In this document: positions 48,295 to 57,625 of the stretch, one piece after another | Layout: every line of letters begins with the position of its first letter | Numbering within the stretch: the stretch's first letter is position 1 | Source: Lelliottia nimipressuralis | GTDB taxonomy: Bacteria > Pseudomonadota > Gammaproteobacteria > Enterobacterales > Enterobacteriaceae | DNA: 64,000 nt | Direction: 5' to 3' | NCBI RefSeq assembly: GCF_004402045.1 | Contig: NZ_SOMG01000030.1 | Location: forward strand, 1,116,001-1,180,000 | Program-made: the position numbers and the translations under genes | Notes under the pieces: model-generated | What the model saw: only the letters and a program-made list of their open reading frames with translations | Databases searched by the model: none | Told to the model about the DNA's origin: nothing

Positions 48295-50284
48295 AGCCAA
48301 CTGTCAATTCAGCGATTGCATTTTTGTTGACCATCGGGCTGTCGGTGATGGTTGAGGAGTAGAAACGTCCCGTGACTTCAGCCCAGCTATTCCAGTTATT
48401 TTGCCAGTCATAGTTTGCCGCCAGAGTGATAAAAGGTATGGCGCTGGCGTGAGGGCGCCACGCGTCAAGTCCCGAACGCCTCGCTTCGTCATCCGAGATA
48501 CCATAGTAGTAGCGGTTTTGTTGGCCATTATCCCAGTCGACACCGGCCATGGGAACCAGCGTCAGGCCGCCCCATTGTTTCATCAGGATCCAGCTGAAAT
48601 TAGCCGTAACCCCTTTACTCTGATTCAGTGTGTCAACACCCAATGTAGTCTGAAAGCCACCAAACGGGGTTGTATACAAATAGCTGGCTCCGGCCAGCAG
48701 AGTGCTGTGGCGATTATTTAAACTGCGAAGAGCCGCGGTGCGCCCTTCGGAAGCGTCATATTGCACGTCCAGATACTCTATTTTCAGCTTCAGCGTATTG
48801 GAGGGTGAGTCAATAAGAGTGTACCCCAGCTCCGTGCCGTCGATATAAAACTGCTTATAATTCAGCCCAATATAGGGTAGTACCCAATTTTCAGCATGAC
48901 GATCGTTATAAGGCGTGCCGTAACTTCCGCCCTGCAGCCCCAGCGAGATGGCCGAGGCCGGACAAGGTACAAAGGGCAACGCCGCAAGCGCGACAAAGAG
49001 ACCAACAAAAATTTTCCTTTTGATAAACGTCAACAGTGAGAGCTTATCCGGATGAACAATCGCATGAAGCGCCCGGGTGTAGTCCAGCACCAGCCCTGGC
49101 GTCCATGCCATGGTTGTGGCTCGCTTACGCAGTTGGGCAGCAATCCACAGTTCAGGAACAAACAGAAGGCGTATGAAGCCAACATATGAGCAACGCTCGC
49201 GCAATACGCCGTCAAGAGCGGCTTCCAGCGCATAGGCCACGCTACTGGAACAGTTGCGCCAGGTCAGGTTATAGGTCTCGTTCTGCCGATAACGCGTCCA
49301 GAAACCGATAAGTGATGGGGCATTAAACGTTGAAAAGACGATTTTACGATCTGATTCGCACCAGGCCCGCGCCTCTGAGGCATAATCGGACTGGAACTTG
49401 CCGGCAACAGTATTCTCTTCAACCGCCTTCAGGGTATTAAAAAACTCAGATGGCGACCGGTCGATATCTGCTGCCGGATAGAGACTGATATACAGAGATG
49501 GCGGTAATTCCAGTGCGGCATGTCCGGTAGAGATCACGCCATTGGCATCCACGGCGGCAATGTAGCGGTTAATCACAGGTCTCCGAAGAGGCTCATTTTC
49601 CGCTGATCCTTCTGGTGTCCAGACATGAACAGTCAACCGGCCAGTAGCGGGCATATCCATCGCGGGCGTCTGTTCGACTGTGGGCGTCACGAGATCGCGC
49701 GGTGCAAGTATATCAAATACCGAGGAACCGTTTTTAATGCGCAGCATCCGTAACGACAAACGCACTGAATGGATACCACCGGTAATTAGCACCATTCCGA
49801 TAAACTGCGATACCGTGCCATCATGTTCAGTGGGGTAAGGTAAAAACAGAAAAACAGAAAAAATGATTTGCCATACACCAGATAAAAGGGACCGCTGCCA
49901 CTGTCTAAAGCGCACGACCAATGCAGAGGCAATGACAAAAAGCCCGGTGATGAAATAAGCCATGCCAAAAACAATCGCCAGTACCAGGTTACCGTTGTGG
50001 TGGCCCACCAGGATTAGCATGGCAATCAAAAAAAAGAGTCCGCCTTTAAAATAAAATATCCCACGCTGAGTACCACGGGCAGCTGAACCCATAAGCAGAG
50101 ATACGACACTGTCAGTCAGCAGCAGCAGGCCAAACACGTGCAGCGGGAAATGACGCTCTCCCTGCAGACCATCGATAAAGATCGACAGGCCAAGACCTCC
50201 CCACACTATGCCTGAGAACATAAACACCGGGGCCGCTTTTCTGACAAAGGCCGCGCCAGCAAGTAAAAAAGCAATTTGCAACAT
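48278..50284 (-). CDS. Fusion protein: DUF308/HdeD-like membrane domain, His...Cys domain, OmpV/MipA-like barrel
   Basis: 668 residues in one uninterrupted frame. Residues about 1-180 contain some six to seven hydrophobic helices resembling HdeD/DUF308. Residues about 215-410 form a soluble domain with TGHAALELPP (H255) and TWRNCSSSVAYALE (C345), the His-before-Cys order of circularly permuted papain-like enzymes. At 421-445 a basic-hydrophobic-ASA segment (IKRKIFVGLF...PCPASA) looks exactly like a cleavable signal peptide. Residues about 446-668 resemble the OmpV/MipA outer-membrane barrel family and end in aromatic YSF. A separate start for the barrel is possible (TTG in LLTFIKRK) but has no Shine-Dalgarno. 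It follows the MASE1 gene by 2 nt. Function unknown. Confidence 0.8.
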   Translation of the reverse strand: MLQIAFLLAGAAFVRKAAPVFMFSGIVWGGLGLSIFIDGLQGERHFPLHVFGLLLLTDSVVSLLMGSAARGTQRGIFYFKGGLFFLIAMLILVGHHNGNLVLAIVFGMAYFITGLFVIASALVVRFRQWQRSLLSGVWQIIFSVFLFLPYPTEHDGTVSQFIGMVLITGGIHSVRLSLRMLRIKNGSSVFDILAPRDLVTPTVEQTPAMDMPATGRLTVHVWTPEGSAENEPLRRPVINRYIAAVDANGVISTGHAALELPPSLYISLYPAADIDRSPSEFFNTLKAVEENTVAGKFQSDYASEARAWCESDRKIVFSTFNAPSLIGFWTRYRQNETYNLTWRNCSSSVAYALEAALDGVLRERCSYVGFIRLLFVPELWIAAQLRKRATTMAWTPGLVLDYTRALHAIVHPDKLSLLTFIKRKIFVGLFVALAALPFVPCPASAISLGLQGGSYGTPYNDRHAENWVLPYIGLNYKQFYIDGTELGYTLIDSPSNTLKLKIEYLDVQYDASEGRTAALRSLNNRHSTLLAGASYLYTTPFGGFQTTLGVDTLNQSKGVTANFSWILMKQWGGLTLVPMAGVDWDNGQQNRYYYGISDDEARRSGLDAWRPHASAIPFITLAANYDWQNNWNSWAEVTGRFYSSTITDSPMVNKNAIAELTVGFSYSF

Positions 50285-50286
50285 AA

Positions 50287-51546
50287 TTACTGTTTCCCTT
50301 TCGGTGCCGATTTATACAACCCGGGACGTGATTCAACCCAAAACCCGATAATGGCAGTAGCATCATTTGCCGTGACCAACAGCGTCCTGGTCTCAATCAT
50401 ATTCAACAACGTCTGGTCGTTCAGCTGCAGGGTAAAGCGAAAGGTGTCCGTTACGTCGTTACGCGCGACAACGGTCTGCCAGCGTGCCTGCAATTGCGAT
50501 TTTTGCCCGTCATCAGGAATACAGGCCAGCAGTTCATCTCGGGTGCGAATGCAAGCAAGTTCGGTGCGCAGCGGGTAATCCGTATGGGGATTCCAGACAA
50601 TCTGGCCTGAATCAGGATTGAGCGAATAGGCGATTTCCCGTGTTGCGGTCTCAACAGCGCCTGGCTGCATGCGTTTTAGCGCTCTGATAAAAACAATCAG
50701 CAGAGCCGCCCCCGAAAGATAACTCTGGGCCAGAATAATCGACTGTTCGGTATTCAGTCTGGCAATATAAAAAGGTCCAGTCTCATACCACGATGCCCCT
50801 ATCACGACCATACTAAATAGAATGAATGCCACTGAGCCGGGCCGGTTGCCACACAGCACGGCGGCGATAGTTACCAGTACCAGCGGCACGCACGCCAGAG
50901 AGTAGGTCAGGGCAATATTTTCGACATTATCCGGCGTTCGCACGAAGATTAGAAACGTCACAACCAGAACGACAACGGACAAGAGATACGCCAGCCAGCC
51001 ACGCCGGGGTTCGTTATAGCCGATCAACCCAACCAGCGCGGGTGTGGTGAACAGGGTGCCAGAAACGTTGGCGCTCCACCAAATCCATATTCCTTTTATC
51101 AACGGCGCGCCGTTATAAAAGCGGAGCCATAACACGCCCAGCATTGCCGCCAGCGCGCTAATAATGATGGTGGAAATAATCCATGTAACAACCTTATGCA
51201 GCTCATCATGGTGAGAGGAAAAATAACGAACGCACCATGCAATAGCCAGATCGTTTACCAGTGATATGCTCGCCAGCACCAGAGAGACTGTTAATTGATG
51301 ATGGAAAGTCAGATCCAGCAATAAATGCGTAATAAAAAAGGCAATAAAAAGCAGCGTCCAACTTCGGCGGGGGGAAATAAGGAAAGCACTGACCGCCACT
51401 CCAGCGGGGAGCCATATAAAAGCGACCCGATTACCCGGGTCATCTATGGTTAAGGAGAGATATCCCAACAGGTAGTAGAGCATTCCCCACGTCAGCATTG
51501 TTAATGACCATATTTTTTGCTCACCTTTTAATGCCCTGTTTTGCAT
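50287..51546 (-). CDS. MASE1-domain membrane sensor without output enzyme domain
   Basis: 419 residues. The N-terminal MASE1 domain (about 12-290, eight or more TM helices) has the family segments VAFIWLPAGVAVSAF and WWSANVSGTLFTTPALVG. The cytoplasmic C-terminus (about 300-410) looks PAS-like (SLNPDSGQIVWNP, TFRFTLQLNDQTLLNMIETR) but there is no GGDEF, EAL or kinase domain. I chose the ATG at 51546, 4 nt after GGGAGAT. Two nt separate its stop from the fusion gene, indicating one operon and probable coupling. The signal sensed is unknown. Confidence 0.83.
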   Translation of the reverse strand: MQNRALKGEQKIWSLTMLTWGMLYYLLGYLSLTIDDPGNRVAFIWLPAGVAVSAFLISPRRSWTLLFIAFFITHLLLDLTFHHQLTVSLVLASISLVNDLAIAWCVRYFSSHHDELHKVVTWIISTIIISALAAMLGVLWLRFYNGAPLIKGIWIWWSANVSGTLFTTPALVGLIGYNEPRRGWLAYLLSVVVLVVTFLIFVRTPDNVENIALTYSLACVPLVLVTIAAVLCGNRPGSVAFILFSMVVIGASWYETGPFYIARLNTEQSIILAQSYLSGAALLIVFIRALKRMQPGAVETATREIAYSLNPDSGQIVWNPHTDYPLRTELACIRTRDELLACIPDDGQKSQLQARWQTVVARNDVTDTFRFTLQLNDQTLLNMIETRTLLVTANDATAIIGFWVESRPGLYKSAPKGKQ

Positions 51547-51751
51547 AATTATCTCCCACAAGCTTATCTGTCCCGTCATGCGTAATGAGGGGCGAAATGC
51601 CTAAATATGATCACCTCAATTGAATAGATTACAAAACAGTTGCGCTTCCTGCCCAGAAATGATCATCGACGGAACCTGACTGTATGTATTAACCGGCAGC
51701 AATACCCCTGCTGCAGATGACCCGGGCATTAGGGGGATTAATTTTTGGGTA

Positions 51752-51794
51752 CTATATCCCAGGAAAAATGGTTTCAATTTCCTATATGCCAGGA
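51752..51794. repeat. Direct repeat in the MASE1 operon-purT interval
   Basis: CTATATCCCAGGA (51752-51764) and CTATATGCCAGGA (51782-51794) match in 12 of 13 positions and are spaced exactly 30 bp start to start, about three helical turns. They sit directly upstream of the PurR box, so may be activator sites for either divergent transcript. Confidence 0.6.
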
Positions 51795-51797
51795 CAG

Positions 51798-51813
51798 ACG
51801 CAAACGTTTTCGT
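51798..51813. promoter_or_regulatory. PurR operator of purT
   Basis: ACGCAAACGTTTTCGT differs from the PurR consensus ACGCAAACGTTTGCGT at one position. It lies just upstream of a TATACT -10-like hexamer (51815-51820). Confidence 0.85.
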
Positions 51814-51847
51814 TTATACTGCGCGCAACTTTTTCAGGGGGATTGTT

Positions 51848-53026
51848 ATGATTCGTTTAGGAACCGCGCTGCGACCTGCAGCGACGCGAGTGATGCTGTT
51901 GGGATCGGGCGAACTGGGCAAAGAGGTCGCCATTGAGTGTCAACGTTTAGGCGTGGAAGTCATTGCCGTCGACCGTTACGCCGACGCACCCGCCATGCAC
52001 GTCGCCCATCGTTCTTATGTGATTAACATGCTGGATGGCGAAGCCCTTCGTCAGCTGATTACGCGCGAGAAGCCGGATTTCGTTGTGCCGGAAATTGAAG
52101 CCATCGCCACCGATACGCTGATCGCCCTTGAACAGGAAGGTCAGCGCGTGGTGCCTTGCGCAAAAGCCGCAAAGCTGACCATGAACCGCGAAGGCATTCG
52201 TCGCCTGGCGGCGGAAGAGCTGGAATTGCCCACCTCGAGCTACCGTTTTGCTGGCGATAAAGCCGCATTCCTGCAGGCCGTCGACGAGATTGGCTATCCG
52301 TGCATCATTAAGCCGGTAATGAGCTCCTCCGGTAAGGGGCAGAGCTTCATTCGCGACAGCAGCACGCTGGACAAGGCGTGGGATTATGCCCAGCAGGGTG
52401 GCCGCGCCGGAGCCGGTCGCGTGATTGTCGAAGGCGTGGTGAAGTTTGATTTCGAGATCACCCTGCTGACGGTCAGCGCCGTTGACGGCGTCCATTTCTG
52501 TGACCCTATTGGCCACCGCCAGGAAGATGGCGATTACCGTGAATCCTGGCAGCCGCAGCAGATGAGCGCCCTTGCGCTGGAACGTGCGCAGGCGATCGCT
52601 CGTAAGACCGTCCTGGCGCTGGGCGGATATGGCCTCTTCGGCGTGGAGCTGTTTGTTTGCGGTGATGACGTGATTTTCAGCGAAGTCTCCCCTCGCCCGC
52701 ATGACACCGGCATGGTCACGCTCATTTCGCAGGATCTTTCCGAATTCGCCCTGCACGTGCGCGCGTTCCTCGGCCTGCCCGTCGGCGGTATCCGCCAGTA
52801 CGGTCCGGCTGCCTCAGCGGTGATCCTGCCGCAATTAACCAGCCAGAACGTCACGTTTGATAACGTCGACGCGGCGGTGGGCGCAGGGCTGCAGGTGCGT
52901 TTGTTCGGCAAGCCGGAAATCGACGGCTCCCGTCGTCTTGGCGTGGCATTAGCCACCGGGAATAACGTGGATGATGCCGTGGCGAGAGCGAAAGCGGCCG
53001 CAGCGAACGTAAAGGTAGCAGGATAA
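51848..53026 (+). CDS. purT: Formate-dependent GAR transformylase PurT
   Basis: ATP-grasp enzyme making formyl-glycinamide ribonucleotide from GAR, formate and ATP in purine synthesis. It is 392 aa. It has the N-terminal dinucleotide-like motif [16 protein letters not shown], the ATP-grasp segments [17 protein letters not shown] and [13 protein letters not shown], and the C-terminal domain. An AGGGGG ribosome-binding site precedes the ATG. Regulated by PurR. Confidence 0.97.
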   Translation: MIRLGTALRPAATRVMLLGSGELGKEVAIECQRLGVEVIAVDRYADAPAMHVAHRSYVINMLDGEALRQLITREKPDFVVPEIEAIATDTLIALEQEGQRVVPCAKAAKLTMNREGIRRLAAEELELPTSSYRFAGDKAAFLQAVDEIGYPCIIKPVMSSSGKGQSFIRDSSTLDKAWDYAQQGGRAGAGRVIVEGVVKFDFEITLLTVSAVDGVHFCDPIGHRQEDGDYRESWQPQQMSALALERAQAIARKTVLALGGYGLFGVELFVCGDDVIFSEVSPRPHDTGMVTLISQDLSEFALHVRAFLGLPVGGIRQYGPAASAVILPQLTSQNVTFDNVDAAVGAGLQVRLFGKPEIDGSRRLGVALATGNNVDDAVARAKAAAANVKVAG

Positions 53027-53052
53027 AAAAACGGGCCGTAAGGCCCGTTTTT
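53025..53052. terminator. Bidirectional terminator between purT and eda
   Basis: Stem ACGGGCC (53031-53037) / GGCCCGT (53042-53048) with a GTAA loop, flanked by six or more A and five T residues. Confidence 0.9.
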
Positions 53053-53067
53053 CATACGGCGTATAAC

Positions 53068-53709
53068 TTACTGCTTCGCGCCTTCAACCGCTTCACGAGC
53101 CAGTCTGGTGATACGATCCCAGTCACCCGCTTCCAGCGCATCCGCCGGAACCAGCCATGAGCCACCGATGCACAGCACGCTTTTCAGCGCCAGGTAGTCA
53201 CGGTAGTTAGCAGGAGAGATACCGCCCGTCGGGCAGAAACGCACCTGAGAGAATGGGCCCGCAATCGCCTGCAGCGCTTTGGTGCCGCCGTTTGCTTCCG
53301 CCGGGAAGAATTTGAACTCTTTCAGACCGTAGTCCATGCCCAGCATCAGTTCAGAGACGGTGCTGATACCCGGGATCAGCGGAATAGTGCCTTCGGTGGC
53401 GGCTTTCAGCAGCGGCTCGGTCAGACCCGGGCTGATGGCAAACTGTGCGCCCGCTTCGGTCACTTCGGCCAGCTGCTGTGCATTAAGAACGGTACCCGCA
53501 CCGATGATGGCATCCGGCACTTCTTTCGCAATGGCGCGAATAGCATCCATCGCGCAGGCGGTACGCAGGGTCACTTCCAGAACGCGAACGCCGCCCGCAA
53601 CCAGCGCTTTCGCCATCGGTACAGCGTGCTCCAGCTTGTTTACCACGATAACCGGCACGACAGGGCCAGTGGTCAGGATTGCTTCTGCACTTGTTTTCCA
53701 GTTTTTCAT
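53068..53709 (-). CDS. eda: KDPG aldolase (multifunctional)
   Basis: Splits 2-keto-3-deoxy-6-phosphogluconate into pyruvate and glyceraldehyde-3-phosphate; also acts on 4-hydroxy-2-oxoglutarate. It is 213 aa. The Schiff-base lysine is K133 (EFKFFPAE) and the general base E45 (VLEVTLRT). The ATG at 53709 gives MKNWKTSAE as in E. coli. It lies 39 nt downstream of edd. Also the end point of the KdgR-controlled pathway. Confidence 0.96.
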   Translation of the reverse strand: MKNWKTSAEAILTTGPVVPVIVVNKLEHAVPMAKALVAGGVRVLEVTLRTACAMDAIRAIAKEVPDAIIGAGTVLNAQQLAEVTEAGAQFAISPGLTEPLLKAATEGTIPLIPGISTVSELMLGMDYGLKEFKFFPAEANGGTKALQAIAGPFSQVRFCPTGGISPANYRDYLALKSVLCIGGSWLVPADALEAGDWDRITRLAREAVEGAKQ

Positions 53710-53748
53710 CAGAGTCTTCTCTCGCCAGATCGTTAAAATCAAGTCGTC

Positions 53749-55560
53749 TTAAAACGTAATACAGGTTGCGCCCTGCTCAGCACCGGAGAGTTTCTCACGC
53801 AGCGCACCAAACATTTCGCGTCCAGTCCCCACGCGCGAGGCGCTCAGGTCAGGAATATGGGGTTTACGTGCTGCCAGCTCTGCGTCATCAACCAGCAGGG
53901 TTAACTCGCCTGTCTGACCGTTAACGCGGATCATGTCACCGTCACGCACTTTCGCCAGCAGGCCGCCGTCGTAAGCTTCCGGCGTCACGTGGATGGCTGA
54001 AGGCACTTTACCGGATGCGCCAGAGAGGCGTCCATCGGTCACCAGTGCAATTTTGAAACGGCGGTCCAATAATACACCAAGTGGTGGCATAAGTTTATGT
54101 AATTCTGGCATCCCGTTGGCTTTTGGCCCCTGATGACGCACCACCACCACGCAGTCTTTGTCGAGAAGACCGGCGTCAAAGGCGGGTAATACGTCGTGCT
54201 GGCTTTCAAACACCACTGCCGGCGCTTCGATAATCTGGTTCTCTTCCGGTACGGCAGAGGTTTTCATCACCGCACGACCGAGGTTGCCGCTCAGCACTTT
54301 GGTGCCACCGTGAGGAGAGAAAGGTTTATCGATGGTGGCAATCACCTGCGCATCAAGAGAGACGCTTGCCCCATCACGCCAGTCCAGCTCGCCGTTGTTC
54401 AGCCACGGCTCCTGGGTATAGCGCTGCAGGCCAAAGCCCGCCACGGTGTTTACATCTTCATGCAGCAGACCGCCCTTCAGCAGCTCGCGCATCAGCAGCG
54501 GTACGCCGCCTGCAGCCTGGAAGTGGTTAATATCCGCCGGGCCGTTTGGATACAGGCGGGCCATCAGAGGCACCACGGAAGAGATCTCGGAGAAATCATC
54601 CCAGTTAATCAGAATACCTGCCGCACGCGCCATAGCCACCAGGTGCATGGTGTGGTTAGTTGACCCCCCGGTTGCCAGCAACGCGACGATACCGTTGACG
54701 ATGACTTTCTCGTCAACCATTTTGCCCATAGGCATCCATTCGTTGCCGTTGCCGGTCAGACGCGTGACCTGACGGGCCGCGGCCTCGGTCAGCGCCTTGC
54801 GCAGCGGTGCATCCGGCTGGATAAAGGACGAGCCCGGAAGCTGCATCCCCATAAACTCCACGACCATCTGGTTTGTGTTAGCCGTACCGTAGAAAGTACA
54901 GGTACCCGGCGCATGGTAGGACGCGGCTTCCGCCTCCAGCAGCGCCTGGCGGTCTGCCTTCCCTTCCGCGTACAGCTGACGAATACGGACTTTTTCTTTG
55001 TTCGGCAGACCGCTTGCCATTGGGCCGGACGGCACAAAGATCGCAGGCAGATGACCAAACGACAGGGCTGCCATCACCAGGCCCGGGACAATCTTGTCAC
55101 ATACGCCGAGATACAGTGCGCCATCAAACATGTTATGCGACAGGCCCACCGCCGCAGACATGGCAATCACTTCGCGACTCAGCAGGGACAGCTCCATACC
55201 ATCCTGACCCTGCGTCACGCCGTCGCACATCGCGGGTACACCGCCCGCCACCTGGCCCACGGCATTCACGCTGTGCAGCGCTTTACGGATGATATCGGGA
55301 TAAACCTCATAAGGCTGGTGCGCGGAAAGCATATCGTTATAGGAGGTAATGATGGCGATATTGTTACGCAACATGCTTTTTAAGGAGGCTTTATCATCGG
55401 GCTGACAGGCGGCGAAACCGTGCGCCAGGTTACCGCAGGCCAGCTGCGAGCGATGTACGGTGTTGCTCTTTGCCTGTTCAATGCGGGCGAGGTAGGCCGA
55501 ACGGGTCTCTTTCGAGCGCTCGATAATGCGCTTTGTTACGCGTAACAATGTCGGATTCAT
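53749..55560 (-). CDS. edd: 6-phosphogluconate dehydratase
   Basis: [4Fe-4S] dehydratase converting 6-phosphogluconate to KDPG in the Entner-Doudoroff pathway. It is 603 aa, as in E. coli (IlvD/Edd family). Cluster cysteines are likely in [21 protein letters not shown] and [13 protein letters not shown]. An AGGAGC ribosome-binding site precedes the ATG. Controlled by GntR through the operator at 55753. Confidence 0.96.
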   Translation of the reverse strand: MNPTLLRVTKRIIERSKETRSAYLARIEQAKSNTVHRSQLACGNLAHGFAACQPDDKASLKSMLRNNIAIITSYNDMLSAHQPYEVYPDIIRKALHSVNAVGQVAGGVPAMCDGVTQGQDGMELSLLSREVIAMSAAVGLSHNMFDGALYLGVCDKIVPGLVMAALSFGHLPAIFVPSGPMASGLPNKEKVRIRQLYAEGKADRQALLEAEAASYHAPGTCTFYGTANTNQMVVEFMGMQLPGSSFIQPDAPLRKALTEAAARQVTRLTGNGNEWMPMGKMVDEKVIVNGIVALLATGGSTNHTMHLVAMARAAGILINWDDFSEISSVVPLMARLYPNGPADINHFQAAGGVPLLMRELLKGGLLHEDVNTVAGFGLQRYTQEPWLNNGELDWRDGASVSLDAQVIATIDKPFSPHGGTKVLSGNLGRAVMKTSAVPEENQIIEAPAVVFESQHDVLPAFDAGLLDKDCVVVVRHQGPKANGMPELHKLMPPLGVLLDRRFKIALVTDGRLSGASGKVPSAIHVTPEAYDGGLLAKVRDGDMIRVNGQTGELTLLVDDAELAARKPHIPDLSASRVGTGREMFGALREKLSGAEQGATCITF

Positions 55561-55681
55561 AAAAGCTCCTCTTATTTATCTGTCCGGGCTCGGGAGTTTA
55601 CAAAGTCGCTGGCAGTTGTTAACAACGCTGAAACGCTTGCTGTCCGGAGCTCAGGGGCAAAATCACTTCCGGCAGTGTAAT

Positions 55682-55716
55682 AAAAAAAGCTCCGCGGGTG
55701 AATCCACGCGGAGCTT
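55682..55716 (-). terminator. Terminator between zwf and edd
   Basis: A perfect 10-bp stem AAGCTCCGCG (55687-55696) / CGCGGAGCTT (55707-55716), followed on the minus strand by seven T residues. It ends zwf transcripts and lies between the GntR operator and the edd start. Confidence 0.88.
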
Positions 55717-55752
55717 AAAAGTTGAAAATTGTGCCTCTAGCTGTGCTAGATC

Positions 55753-55768
55753 ATGTTACCGGTAAAAT
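55753..55768. promoter_or_regulatory. GntR operator for edd-eda
   Basis: ATGTTACCGGTAAAAT matches the GntR consensus ATGTTACCGGTAACAT at 15 of 16 positions. It is flanked by a 9-bp inverted repeat CCTCTAGCT (55734-55742) / AGCTAGAGG (55779-55787). Gluconate should relieve repression. Confidence 0.85.
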
Positions 55769-55793
55769 AACACTTTCGAGCTAGAGGATTATC

Positions 55794-57269
55794 TTACTCA
55801 AACTCGTTCCAGGAGCGGCCATCACGGGTGATCATCGCAACCGACGCCACAGGTCCCCAGGTACCCGCCTGATACGGTTTTGGCGCATCCTGATCGGCAG
55901 CCCAGGCTTCGGTAATGGAATCGACCCATTTCCACGCCTCTTCCACTTCATCGCGACGCACGAACAGCGCCTGAATACCGCGCATGGTTTCCAGCAGCAG
56001 ACGCTCGTAAGCATCGGCCAGGTGCGTCTGGTTGAAGGTTTCGGAGTAGCTCAGATCCAGCTTGGTGGTCTGCAGGTTGTGTTTATGATCCAGGCCCGGC
56101 ACTTTGTTCAGGATCTGGATATCCACCCCTTCGTCCGGCTGCAGACGGATGGTCAGTTTGTTCTGCGGAAGTTCCTGCCAGGACTCTTTGAACAGGTTCA
56201 GTTCCGGGTTTTTGAAGTAAACAACCACTTCGGAGCACTTGGCTGGCAGACGCTTACCGGTGCGCAGGTAGAACGGAACGCCCGCCCAACGCCAGTCGTC
56301 GATATCTACACGGATCGCCACAAACGTCTCGGTGTTGCTGGACTTGTTCGCGCCCTCTTCCTCCAGGTAGCCAGGCACTTTTTTGCCTTGCGCAAACCCG
56401 GCGGTGTACTGACCGCGAACGGTCTTCTCGCGCACGTTGGAGCGGTCGATGCGGCGCAGTGACTTCAGCACTTTCACTTTGGCGTCACGGATGCTGTCAG
56501 CCGTCAGGTCAGACGGCGGAGACATGGCGATCATGCACAGAATTTGCAGCAGGTGGTTCTGGATCATGTCGCGCATCTGGCCTGCCTGGTCAAAGTAACC
56601 CCAGCGGCCTTCAATCCCCACCTCTTCCGCCACGGTAATTTCCACGTGGTCGATGGTACGGTTGTCCCAGTTATTCACAAACAGGGAGTTCGCAAAACGC
56701 AGCGCCAGCAGGTTCAGAACCGTCTCTTTACCGAGGTAATGGTCAATACGGTAAACCTGACACTCTTCAAAGAACTCGCCCACCTGGTCGTTGATTTCAC
56801 GCGAGGTGGCCAGTGAGGTACCCAGCGGCTTTTCCATCACGACGCGAGCTGGCTTGGCGTTCAGCTTTGCTTCGCCCAGACCTTTGCAAATGGCGCCGAA
56901 GGTGCTTGGCGGCATGGCGAAATAGTTAATAGTGACACGGTTTTTCTGATCCAGCATCGCGCCTAAACGGTTAAACGCGCTGACGTCATTCACGTCCAGG
57001 TTGCAGAAATCGAGACGTCCACTCAGGGTATCCCACAAACTTTCATCAATTTTTTCTTTCATGAAAGTTTCGAGCGCCTCGCGGACGACTTTGGTATAAG
57101 CGTCCTTGTCCCAGTCGGCGCGCCCTACACCCAGGATACGGGTATCCGGATGAATTTGGCCCGCTTTCTCCAGTTGATACAGGGAAGGCAGCAATTTTCG
57201 GCGTGCAAGATCGCCTTTCGCGCCGAAAATGACCAGGTCACATGCCTGGGCTGTTTGCGTTACCGCCAT
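55794..57269 (-). CDS. zwf: Glucose-6-phosphate 1-dehydrogenase
   Basis: NADP-dependent first step of the oxidative pentose phosphate and Entner-Doudoroff pathways. It is 491 aa. It has the nucleotide motif [14 protein letters not shown] (GxxGDLA) and the active-site peptide [11 protein letters not shown] with the catalytic His and Lys. GGAG precedes the ATG. Upstream are a HexR operator and a marbox, so it should respond to KDPG (through HexR) and to SoxS/MarA. Confidence 0.97.
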   Translation of the reverse strand: MAVTQTAQACDLVIFGAKGDLARRKLLPSLYQLEKAGQIHPDTRILGVGRADWDKDAYTKVVREALETFMKEKIDESLWDTLSGRLDFCNLDVNDVSAFNRLGAMLDQKNRVTINYFAMPPSTFGAICKGLGEAKLNAKPARVVMEKPLGTSLATSREINDQVGEFFEECQVYRIDHYLGKETVLNLLALRFANSLFVNNWDNRTIDHVEITVAEEVGIEGRWGYFDQAGQMRDMIQNHLLQILCMIAMSPPSDLTADSIRDAKVKVLKSLRRIDRSNVREKTVRGQYTAGFAQGKKVPGYLEEEGANKSSNTETFVAIRVDIDDWRWAGVPFYLRTGKRLPAKCSEVVVYFKNPELNLFKESWQELPQNKLTIRLQPDEGVDIQILNKVPGLDHKHNLQTTKLDLSYSETFNQTHLADAYERLLLETMRGIQALFVRRDEVEEAWKWVDSITEAWAADQDAPKPYQAGTWGPVASVAMITRDGRSWNEFE

Positions 57270-57315
57270 GTCATTCTCCTCAGTTGGATCACCTGGTACT
57301 TCTGCCAGGTATCGT

Positions 57316-57330
57316 TGTAATTTTATTACA
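57316..57330. promoter_or_regulatory. HexR operator upstream of zwf
   Basis: TGTAATTTTATTACA is a perfect palindromic HexR box, 46 nt upstream of the zwf start. HexR is encoded by the divergent neighbour and is known to act on zwf and other central carbon genes in gamma-proteobacteria, with KDPG as effector. Confidence 0.88.
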
Positions 57331-57370
57331 ATGCACTGTACTGCTTTTACGTCATTCCTGAAACCATTAG

Positions 57371-57390
57371 CGCTTATCGTCGCGTGCGAT
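57371..57390 (-). promoter_or_regulatory. Marbox/soxbox upstream of zwf
   Basis: On the minus strand ATCGCACGCGACGATAAGCG closely matches the E. coli zwf marbox (ATCGCAC...GATAAGCG), the SoxS/MarA/Rob site that activates zwf under oxidative stress. Confidence 0.65.
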
Positions 57391-57574
57391 ACCGCGATTT
57401 TTCACCCTCCGGGTGATTACGATGGCGTAATGACGCAACAACCGTCGATTCTTTGCGCAACAGGTTCACAGCAAAACCCGACACCGATCAAGTAATGAAA
57501 AAAAACAACAACATTATCTTGTCGGTTGTTACCCTTTATGGAAGCCGCAAGGGTAATATCGGCTAAATCGAATC

Positions 57575-57600
57575 ACGATTTCATCAATTTATGAAATCGT
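57575..57600. promoter_or_regulatory. Perfect inverted repeat upstream of hexR
   Basis: Arms ACGATTTCAT (57575-57584) and ATGAAATCGT (57591-57600) with a 6-bp spacer, ending 25 nt before the hexR ATG. It differs from the HexR box. It could be an operator for an unidentified regulator or a 5'-UTR hairpin. Confidence 0.55.
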
Positions 57601-57625
57601 TTACACCCATGAGCGTCCTGTTAAC

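Noticed and set aside
48950-49030. Frameshift or gene boundary inside the fusion gene
   Set aside because: Read codon by codon, the frame is continuous from the His...Cys domain through the signal-like segment into the barrel; no stop or frame change is present, and there is no Shine-Dalgarno for a separate start.
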